DNA from: CALISC01 sp963542545
Lineage (GTDB): Bacteria; Bacillota_I; Bacilli_A; Acholeplasmatales; Acholeplasmataceae
Reading direction: 5' to 3'
Assembly: GCA_963542545.1 (NCBI GenBank)
Contig: CAUTWO010000001.1
Span: 1 to 64,000 of the forward strand
Length of the DNA: 64,000 bases
Part shown: positions 52,195-59,461 of the stretch, in pieces
Layout of the letters: every line of letters begins with the position of its first letter
Position numbering within the stretch: the stretch's first letter is position 1
The notes under the pieces: generated by a model
The model's database searches: none
The model's input: only the letters and a program-made list of their open reading frames with translations
What the model was told of the DNA's origin: nothing
Made by a program: the position numbers and the translations under genes

Positions 52195-54483
52195 TTATTT
52201 CTTACCGACAACAACACCAAAAACATTGTAAACTGGGAAATAAGACCAATCCATTTTATTGTTAATATCTTTTCTGTAAACGAAATACGACTTAGGATCA
52301 GTGTCGGCTTGCTGAGTAGCAAGCCACCATGAGCCAAGGTGACCAGGTGCATAATACGGTATCCATCTATCGCTGTCGTAGTCTTCGGGTTTGAAAGCGC
52401 TAATATCTTCAGCGCGTAAAGACGTGTATCTAAAGACTTTGGGTTGTTTAAGTTCGGACATTAAAATTTCGGTTGCATAGTCAGTTGATTCTTTTCTAAG
52501 TTTTTCAGGTTCGTTTCTGGCAATGTCGTTTACTCCAAACATTTTATCGGTTTTATCAAAAGTCAAAGGGTGCAAGTTCGTAGTTCCAAAAGTTTTAGAA
52601 ATGTTTTGAAAAAGACCTTTAAAGATAGAGTTTTCGTATTTAGAGTTTTCCTTAACATCTTTTTTGTAAATATTAAAAGGTGTGTAGTCAATGATTTTTT
52701 TAGAATAAAATCCAGTGGCACTCGGAATTTGGACAAACTCAACTTCTTCTAACTTAAAATATTTGCCATTGAATTTTTCGTATTTATCTGCGCTATTTTT
52801 TCTAAAGACATATGTGCGAGTAAAATTAAATTTATGAGTTTTGCCATCTGATTTAAACTCAAAACTTTGCGGTTTGGTTTCTTCTCTCAAAATATCTGAT
52901 TCCGTTAAATCTACTTTAGTTTGAGGATATAAATATTTAGGAACTGAAACTACAATTTCGATTCTAACTGGACCGTAGACTATATAGTTTTCAACTTCTG
53001 CTTTGGTTTTTTCTACATTACCAATATAAAAATTAAGGATTTTGTCTTTGTATAAACTATCTGTATCTATTGCACCGACTTTTGCACCATAATACACGCC
53101 TCTGGCAGGTGGTACAACAACTGAGTTTATAACAGTAAAAGAAACTGTAAAGTAGCGGCGTCTTAAAGTAATGGTTACTGTGTTTTCAGTGTCATCAACA
53201 GATACTTTAAAGGTAGTTCTTGTAAACTCAGGGTCTAAATAAATTATTTTGTTGTAAGTAAAAGAAACAGTATGAGTTTCGCCTATTTTTTGCTCTTGTG
53301 TTTGATAAGAGACATTGTAATAACCATACTCATTTTGACTTTTAATTATGTAAGTAATTTTACGAGATTGAATCTCTACTTGAGCATACAAGTTAAGTTC
53401 GTTTACTCCGACTATGTGCTTTGTATGAATTGGTCCTGAAACAGAATCGGCCCAGCCAAGCAAAGTATAGCCAGTTTTTGGCTTAACTGAAGGATATTCA
53501 ACTGCTCTAGTCTGTTTAACTAACTTGGTTTTAGGACCGGCAATATCAATACTATCATTTCCAATAAAATTTACTTTAGTAGTTTTTAATCTATAGTATT
53601 GTTTTAAAACCACTCGCGTTCCAGTTTTATTTAATTGTGCTGACAATAAGTTACCGCTGTGTGCAGTGTCTTTTTCGTATTTAGTTTTATCCAAAGCACT
53701 ATATTCTGTATATTGCACTGTTTTTAAAACTTTGTCTTTCTTTACTTCTTTAATTTCTTCAAAAGTGTTGTCAAGAGCACTGCTTTCACCTTGCTTTTCA
53801 AGTAAGTGCATTACTGTATATTCCACTTCTAAGGAGGTTTTAGTAAATACTGGTTTGATTTTTAAGTCTGTGTTATATGCTTTTTCAAAGTCTAAAGTCT
53901 CGCCGTTTTCAAGTGAAAAATGAAAAAGTGTGAACTTATGTGTTTCGCTGTCTTGCATTTTAACTGCAAACAATGCTGTTTTAATTTCTGCGGGTATTTT
54001 GTTTGTGTACTTTAGGTTAATCGGTTGTTTTAAGATATCTGAAACTGTAGATTGGTCAATTCCACTTTCTGTAAAATCAAAAGTAATGCGATAAGTTTTG
54101 GCTTTAAAGTAAAGTAAAAAATATTGCTTTTCTGAGCCAGACTGTACTTTTAGACTTTGTGTAGATTTCGCTAAATCTGGTTTAGTTTCGTGGTTTTCAG
54201 AAACTAAACTCTTTAATTTAATCTCAATTTCCGGGTGGGTAATTTTCAGTTCAGTACCTACTTTAAAATCGCCAAGTTTAATTTCTTTTTCAAAGTCAGC
54301 AGAGCTGTCTAAGGTTTCATAAACTGCTTTTAGGTAAACCGGACTTTGAGTTTGAGTTTTTAGATTCGGTTTATTATTTGCTTTGCTTTTAAAATGCAGT
54401 GGTAAAGCAACGGAAAGCGAAACGATAAAGACAAGTAAAAGTATCAATAGAACAATAAAAATGTGTTTCTTTTTAATTTCCAT
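52195..54483 (-). CDS. Membrane-anchored surface protein 1 with InlB-like repeat and DUF6273-like C-terminus
   Basis: 762 residues. Basic start and one membrane helix (about 8-30), then a Lys/Thr-rich outer region. It shares blocks with the 602-residue neighbour (AYNTDLKIKPVF / AFNKNIKIKPVF; LYPQTKV; YFKLEEVEF; WWLATQ) and has in addition a Listeria-Bacteroides repeat (GYTLLGWADS...LNLYAQ) and a second MucBP-like segment (ITYIIKSQNEYGYYNVSYQTQ-type). The C-terminal domain ends in NVFGVVVGKK. Ribosome binding site AGGAG. Surface display is supported; binding partner unknown. Confidence 0.7.
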   Translation of the reverse strand: MEIKKKHIFIVLLILLLVFIVSLSVALPLHFKSKANNKPNLKTQTQSPVYLKAVYETLDSSADFEKEIKLGDFKVGTELKITHPEIEIKLKSLVSENHETKPDLAKSTQSLKVQSGSEKQYFLLYFKAKTYRITFDFTESGIDQSTVSDILKQPINLKYTNKIPAEIKTALFAVKMQDSETHKFTLFHFSLENGETLDFEKAYNTDLKIKPVFTKTSLEVEYTVMHLLEKQGESSALDNTFEEIKEVKKDKVLKTVQYTEYSALDKTKYEKDTAHSGNLLSAQLNKTGTRVVLKQYYRLKTTKVNFIGNDSIDIAGPKTKLVKQTRAVEYPSVKPKTGYTLLGWADSVSGPIHTKHIVGVNELNLYAQVEIQSRKITYIIKSQNEYGYYNVSYQTQEQKIGETHTVSFTYNKIIYLDPEFTRTTFKVSVDDTENTVTITLRRRYFTVSFTVINSVVVPPARGVYYGAKVGAIDTDSLYKDKILNFYIGNVEKTKAEVENYIVYGPVRIEIVVSVPKYLYPQTKVDLTESDILREETKPQSFEFKSDGKTHKFNFTRTYVFRKNSADKYEKFNGKYFKLEEVEFVQIPSATGFYSKKIIDYTPFNIYKKDVKENSKYENSIFKGLFQNISKTFGTTNLHPLTFDKTDKMFGVNDIARNEPEKLRKESTDYATEILMSELKQPKVFRYTSLRAEDISAFKPEDYDSDRWIPYYAPGHLGSWWLATQQADTDPKSYFVYRKDINNKMDWSYFPVYNVFGVVVGKK

Positions 54484-54494
54484 ATATCTCCTAA

Positions 54495-55028
54495 TTAAAT
54501 TAAGTTATAATGACTCAAAACATATAAAAAGTCGTTAAAACTTTTTGTGTTTCTAATCTCTTCAATGTTTTTGTTTAGTTTAAGTGTATTTACACTATTT
54601 TGAGTTTTTAAAGTTAAGGTATTTCTTGCAAAAGAAATTTTGTTAAAATGGCTAGGAGAAATTAAATAAACAATGTTAAAGTCAGTGGAGTTTACTAACT
54701 TAAACTTAAGGTCTTTAGTGACTGCAAAAATGTAGGTACCTGGTGCAACAGTTAAGTTTTTTAAAACCAAATGTCTCTGAATTTTTGCATCAAAAATTTC
54801 GCGTTCGTGTTCTAGATAAATTTGGGCTTTATCGCTGTTTTTTTGCTCAATTGTGTTAAAGATTAAAGTCAAAACAATAGTAAGACAAAACAAAGCACCT
54901 GAAAGCGAAATTAAAATAATATAGACTAACTTAACGCGAAAGTTAGCAATTAAAAAGAAAAAACCAACTAAAAATAAAATAAAAGCAACAATAGTTAAAA
55001 CAAAATTAACAATTCTTTTTGTCTGCAT
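54495..55028 (-). CDS. Two-helix membrane protein of the surface operon
   Basis: 177 residues from the ATG at 55028 (a TTG at 55040 is in frame). Two adjacent hydrophobic segments in the first 60 residues, then a soluble domain with beta-type alternation (LTVAPGTYIFAV, LKFKLVNSTDFNIVYLIS) reminiscent of a small PH-like domain. No family recognised. No Shine-Dalgarno; it starts just after the protease stop, so translation is coupled. Confidence 0.6.
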   Translation of the reverse strand: MQTKRIVNFVLTIVAFILFLVGFFFLIANFRVKLVYIILISLSGALFCLTIVLTLIFNTIEQKNSDKAQIYLEHEREIFDAKIQRHLVLKNLTVAPGTYIFAVTKDLKFKLVNSTDFNIVYLISPSHFNKISFARNTLTLKTQNSVNTLKLNKNIEEIRNTKSFNDFLYVLSHYNLI

Positions 55029-55032
55029 TATC

Positions 55033-56700
55033 TTAAGCAAGGAACAGTGTGAGCACCGCTATAGTGTTGTGCAAAATATGAAGAACAGAAGTTACTACCA
55101 CATTTCGCTTTGAGTAAACGTAAACTAAAGAAAAGGCCAAGCCACCTACTAAATACGCAAAAATGTTGTAAGCAAATAAAGTGAAGGAAGACTCGTTAAC
55201 TACATGAATTGCGCCAAACACCAAGGTTGAAACTAAAACCCCTGGCCAGTTGGTTTTAAACAGTGAAAATATCGCTTTTCTGAAAACTAGTTCTTCAATA
55301 ATTGGCCCAAAAATGCAAACTGTGAATATCAAGAACCATTTAAACTCACCTCGCATCGCAGTTTCTATGGTTTGTTGGTTTAGAGATTCACGGGAAAGCG
55401 CGTATCCGTAGAACCCATCAATGCCTGCGCGCATAGATTGCACAACAAATCCACCAACTATTGAAACTCCGAAAGAGATACCGACGCCAAATAGTAAAAC
55501 TAACCAGTTTTTATTTAAAGCGAGCGCGTCTTTTTTAATAAATACAAAGTTTAGCCCAAAAATAGCGGCAAATCCGACTGCCATGCCGATGAAGTTAAAT
55601 AAAGCAAAAGCATTGACTTGCGAAGTTATTTTTTCGGCAAAAAATACATCGTGTTTAAGCAGAGCAGTGGTTTCTAGTTCATGGTTTGTATTTTTGTAAA
55701 AAAACGGTAGTTTTTGAATGCTTTGATCAATATATATGCGTTCGTAAACATCTCGTCTATCTGCACCCGCAAGCGGTACATTTGCAAGCAGCCTTGAGTA
55801 AAGTACACGATACAGGTCTTTTTGAATTTTGGAAGTCAAACCAATTAGTCTGCTGGTTTTGCTAATGTAAATATCTGGAAACTCAGCGCTTGGTGCTTCT
55901 ACTTTTTGATATCCTTCAATTTGACTGTTTTTTTGATGCTTGCGCACAACTACTGTGTATTTATCTAGTTTAACGTCTTTGATGTCAGAAAAAGTGCTAA
56001 TAATTTTGCGGTCTTGAGAATCTGCGTAAATTAGTTGTGGCAAGGTTATGCCAAAGCCAGCGGTTTCTGCGAAATCAAAGAAAACTAAGCGATTCAAGAT
56101 TTTGTTTTCTTTTTTGGCTTGTTCAAAATTATTTAAAGCGGTTTGTTGCTCAGGAGTAAGTGTTTTAGTATTGTCTGATTTAATTTTAAGAATTTCACTA
56201 ATTTTTGCTTTTTCAGCAAGAGTTTGGATATACAAGTTTTGAAGTTCAACTAGGTTTGCGTAAACTACGCTACTTTCTTTGCTTTGGAAAGTTGTGTATT
56301 CGCTAAAAGTTTTAGAAACTAAGTTGTGTTTTTTTTCAAGTTCTTTAATTTTATTAACATCGCTAATTTTATAAATCCCGATGTTAGTTTTGGAGTGTTT
56401 AATTTGTTTAAAAAAGCTCTCTTCTTTAGTGGTTACCTTAGAAAGGATGTTGCTTTTACCGTTATTGGCTTTCTGAAATATAGCCATAATTCCACTAACT
56501 AAAACAAACATAAAGAAGTAAAGTAAGAAAGTTAAAACTGCCCAAAGCACAGTTTTTTTATTAACTTCATAGCGTTGTGGGGCCTTAGTTTTTTTAACTG
56601 GCTCAAACTGTTTTTCGTAGTCTGGTCCAAATTGATTAGTGGTTTCTGTGTTTGGTTTAGTTTCTTTTAATTCCTCTGGTTTCTTTTCAATGATTTCCAT
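55033..56700 (-). CDS. CPBP-family intramembrane metalloprotease with large outer domain
   Basis: 555 residues. After one helix (49-74) comes an outer region of about 280 residues, then five or six helices holding the CPBP/Abi motifs: EE(469-470)LVFR, FGAIH with H499, and HILHN with H541/H544 and N545. The catalytic set is complete. CPBP enzymes cleave membrane peptides and serve in prenyl-protein processing or bacteriocin self-immunity. The N-terminal outer domain is not part of the usual 200-300-residue family. Its place in an operon with two anchored surface proteins suggests they could be substrates (inference). Confidence 0.85.
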   Translation of the reverse strand: MEIIEKKPEELKETKPNTETTNQFGPDYEKQFEPVKKTKAPQRYEVNKKTVLWAVLTFLLYFFMFVLVSGIMAIFQKANNGKSNILSKVTTKEESFFKQIKHSKTNIGIYKISDVNKIKELEKKHNLVSKTFSEYTTFQSKESSVVYANLVELQNLYIQTLAEKAKISEILKIKSDNTKTLTPEQQTALNNFEQAKKENKILNRLVFFDFAETAGFGITLPQLIYADSQDRKIISTFSDIKDVKLDKYTVVVRKHQKNSQIEGYQKVEAPSAEFPDIYISKTSRLIGLTSKIQKDLYRVLYSRLLANVPLAGADRRDVYERIYIDQSIQKLPFFYKNTNHELETTALLKHDVFFAEKITSQVNAFALFNFIGMAVGFAAIFGLNFVFIKKDALALNKNWLVLLFGVGISFGVSIVGGFVVQSMRAGIDGFYGYALSRESLNQQTIETAMRGEFKWFLIFTVCIFGPIIEELVFRKAIFSLFKTNWPGVLVSTLVFGAIHVVNESSFTLFAYNIFAYLVGGLAFSLVYVYSKRNVVVTSVLHILHNTIAVLTLFLA

Positions 56701-57278
56701 TATTGGCGCTCCTTGATTTCTGAGTTTTCAGAATCAGTTAGTTCGGTTTCTAGTTCTTTAGTTTCTGTTTCTAAAATTTCGTTTTCGTTTGTCTTGTTTT
56801 CAACAGTATCAGAAACTGTGCTTGTAGTTTCAATGACCTCAGGTTTAACTGTATCATTTTCAGTCTCTTGTGGTTTTGCTTGTTTATATGTATTCATTAG
56901 TTGTTTTTCTCTGACCTTCCAGGTTGTAGTTAAACAAAAAGGAACAGCGATAGCGATTGAAGAAACACCAACTACAATAAAGGCGATTGCCAAAATTAAC
57001 GAAAAAGTCTTAGTTGGGTCAAATAAATTGATGTAAAAAGGAATTAACATCAAAAATCCAGCGACTGAATATAAAATATCGTCCATATTTTTTTCAAACT
57101 TATAAAAATAAAGACCAATAGTTGTGGCAATCAAGTTAAGACCAAATATAGACTTGGCAACTATATAGCAAATTAAAAGGTTATAATTAGTTGGACTTTT
57201 AATAAAACTGAAGCCGATTGTAACTACCAAAATTATTGATGTAATTAAAATATAATAACTTCTTTTTTCTTTAAACAT
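56700..57278 (-). CDS. Four-helix membrane protein with acidic tail
   Basis: 192 residues with about four membrane segments (about 9-25, 33-56, 66-84, 90-113) and a C-terminal tail of 60 residues dominated by Glu, Thr and Asn. It shares one base with the protease start (TAATG). No ribosome binding site; a TATAAT lies eight bases before the ATG, suggesting a leaderless mRNA. First gene of the surface operon. Function unknown. Confidence 0.6.
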   Translation of the reverse strand: MFKEKRSYYILITSIILVVTIGFSFIKSPTNYNLLICYIVAKSIFGLNLIATTIGLYFYKFEKNMDDILYSVAGFLMLIPFYINLFDPTKTFSLILAIAFIVVGVSSIAIAVPFCLTTTWKVREKQLMNTYKQAKPQETENDTVKPEVIETTSTVSDTVENKTNENEILETETKELETELTDSENSEIKERQ

Positions 57279-57286
57279 ATCAACTA

Positions 57287-57292
57287 ATTATA
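57287..57292 (-). promoter_or_regulatory. -10 box of the surface operon, next to the ATG
   Basis: TATAAT on the minus strand, eight bases before the ATG at 57278. No clear -35 box. Implies a leaderless or nearly leaderless mRNA for the surface operon. Confidence 0.5.
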
Positions 57293-57310
57293 CTAAATAA
57301 ACTTAGGCTT

Positions 57311-57319
57311 TGTTATAAT
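57311..57319 (+). promoter_or_regulatory. Extended -10 promoter of ktrA operon
   Basis: TGTTATAAT matches the extended -10 consensus. Transcription would start near 57326 and give a leader of about 45 bases with a GAGG ribosome binding site before the GTG at 57370. Confidence 0.65.
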
Positions 57320-57369
57320 ATAGCCGTCTTTTTAATTTATTTTAAAAGAATCAAATTGAGGTATTTATC

Positions 57370-58029
57370 GTGAAAAAAACTATCTTAGTAGTAGGCCTTG
57401 ATAATTTCGGGCAAACAATTTGCAAAGACTTGTCTGAAAACGGACATATCGTAATTGCGCTTGACCAAACTAGCGAAAAAACTTTAAGGGTTGAGCCGTT
57501 TGTTGAACACGCTGCAACCGGTGTTTTGACAACCGCAGACATCTACAAGGACCTTGGACTTGGACACGCTGACTGGGCTGTGGTTTCATTTCCAACTCAC
57601 TTTGACACCGCGATGATTATTGTAACTATCTTAAAAGATTTAGGAATGACAAATATTATTTGCCAGGTTACCAATGAATATCAAGAACGAATTGCCAAAA
57701 TGCTTGGGGCGTCTGTGACTATTTACCCAGATAACATCGCAAGTAAACAAACTGTTCGAAAAATCATTTGGCAAAACGTGCTTGAACACTACGCACTTGA
57801 CCAAAACTACGGAGTTTACGAAGTAAGTGTCAATACCAACCGTTTTGACGGAAAAACTTTAAGAGAACTGCAGTTTCCTGAAACTTACTCTGTAAACATA
57901 GTCCTAATCCGCAGAGCAGGTGTGACTAAAATGCCTTCTAAAAACGAAGTTTTAGAGAAAAACGACGTAGTAATAGTGCTTTGCGAGCAAAACAAAATCA
58001 GCAAATTCCAAGAAATCTTAAATGACTAA
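57370..58029 (+). CDS. ktrA: RCK-domain potassium uptake regulator, KtrA/TrkA type
   Basis: 219 residues, GTG start. The N-terminal Rossmann fold (ILVVGLDNFGQTICKDL) binds nucleotide and the C-terminal TrkA-C domain is at about 135-215. Such subunits form an octameric ring gating a KtrB/TrkH potassium channel, which is not in the window. Eight-base overlap with the next gene. It could also serve another RCK-regulated channel. Confidence 0.88.
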   Translation: MKKTILVVGLDNFGQTICKDLSENGHIVIALDQTSEKTLRVEPFVEHAATGVLTTADIYKDLGLGHADWAVVSFPTHFDTAMIIVTILKDLGMTNIICQVTNEYQERIAKMLGASVTIYPDNIASKQTVRKIIWQNVLEHYALDQNYGVYEVSVNTNRFDGKTLRELQFPETYSVNIVLIRRAGVTKMPSKNEVLEKNDVVIVLCEQNKISKFQEILND

Positions 58030-59461
58030 ACTGCTTTTTGCAAGTCATAATTTAAATAAAGTTAAAGAAGTTAAGGCGTATTTTTCAGATACTAATTTTG
58101 AAATAATTTCTTTAACTGATTTAAATGACCAAACTAAAATTGAAGAATACGGAAAAACTTTTCAAGAAAACGCGTTAATCAAAGCGCGTTATTTTTTCAA
58201 TAAGTATCATTTACCGACTATCGCCGATGACTCAGGACTGGAAATTGAATCCTTAAAAGGATACCCTGGTGTTGAAACTAAAAGAAAAGAATTAGAAATT
58301 TTTCAAGACCAAGGAAAAAAATTATTTGAAAAACTTGCTGGTTTAAGTAAAAAATCTTCTTTTAAAGTTGTACTTTGTCTTTATTTTAACGGTGAAGCTA
58401 AGTATTTTGATGGTGAAATTAAAGGCGAGGTCAAACCACGCGCTGAGTTTATAAAAAATACTTTTTTGTATGACAACATTTTTTGGCCACGCGGTTCTAA
58501 GCGTGCTTTTTGTGAGTTTTCTTTAAGCAAAAAAAATAAAATTTCGCACCGCGGGCAAGCAATTTCTAAGTTAATAAAATCAGTCAAAAATAAGACTTTT
58601 TTATTTGATCCTAAAAAAACTGCCAGCGCATTTATTAAAGACACTTTTGGTCTTGAACCTGAGTTTCTAGAAAAACTAGAAAAAGGTCGTCAAAACTTTG
58701 TTTTTAAGTTTCAAGTATTTGGTAAACTCTACACTATTCGAATCCCTGGCTTTCCTGTTTATCCGTTTATTTCGTATATCGCCGAAGAAAAAATACTAGA
58801 GATTGCCGAAAAAAACTCAATTTGCCCAAAAACTGTTTATCACAACCCAGATACCGGAATTAAAATTTCTAGATATATAGAGACTGCTTTAGATATTAAA
58901 CATGACTTAAAAGAAGTGGTTTTCAGACTAAAAGCACTTCATCAAATCAAAAAAGTAAAGCCTTTTGACTATATTTTTCGTCTTGACGAAGCAATAAAAA
59001 TGTCTAATTCTATTGCCGATAATTTGGTTTTTCAAGAAGGATATCAGTTATTCAAAACAGAACACAAAGAATTGTTTAGTAGATTTTCACCTTGTCAAAT
59101 TCACGGCGATTTTCAGACTGACAATATTTTGATAGACAAATATTTAGCAAAACCTTTAATTTCTGATTTTGAGTTTACTAGAACCGGGTACCCAATTGAA
59201 GATATCGCTAGTTTCTCCGGGCTTAATTTAGTTAAAATTAAAGAATTTTTTACACTTTATTTTGAAAAAGAACCTAGTAAAACAGAAATTAGAGCTGTGC
59301 TTTTTGCACGCCTTTTTCAAATGCTTTTCTGGAACGCTGTCGCTAATTTTAAAAAAGACAGTGAAAATGCAAATTTATTTAATTTAAACTGGCAGAAAAT
59401 TGAGACTTATTTAAATAATGAAGTTAAAAATGCAATTAAAGCAATTGAGGACTTGAAATGA
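58022..59461 (+). CDS. Fusion of HAM1/RdgB nucleotide pyrophosphatase and choline-kinase-like domain
   Basis: 479 residues. Residues 1-195 are a HAM1-family enzyme that removes XTP/dITP from the pool: S8-HN-LNK13, ADDSGLE at 68-74, DNIFWPRGS at 151-159 and SHRG at 175-178. Residues about 220-479 are an aminoglycoside phosphotransferase/choline kinase fold: the Brenner-type motif H361-GDFQTDN368 and the metal-binding D382 (SDFEF) followed by GYPIEDIASF. Both active sites look intact. There is no frameshift; a single frame spans both. This pairing is unusual. Ends TGA, overlapping the next ATG by four. Confidence 0.85.
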   Translation: MTKLLFASHNLNKVKEVKAYFSDTNFEIISLTDLNDQTKIEEYGKTFQENALIKARYFFNKYHLPTIADDSGLEIESLKGYPGVETKRKELEIFQDQGKKLFEKLAGLSKKSSFKVVLCLYFNGEAKYFDGEIKGEVKPRAEFIKNTFLYDNIFWPRGSKRAFCEFSLSKKNKISHRGQAISKLIKSVKNKTFLFDPKKTASAFIKDTFGLEPEFLEKLEKGRQNFVFKFQVFGKLYTIRIPGFPVYPFISYIAEEKILEIAEKNSICPKTVYHNPDTGIKISRYIETALDIKHDLKEVVFRLKALHQIKKVKPFDYIFRLDEAIKMSNSIADNLVFQEGYQLFKTEHKELFSRFSPCQIHGDFQTDNILIDKYLAKPLISDFEFTRTGYPIEDIASFSGLNLVKIKEFFTLYFEKEPSKTEIRAVLFARLFQMLFWNAVANFKKDSENANLFNLNWQKIETYLNNEVKNAIKAIEDLK

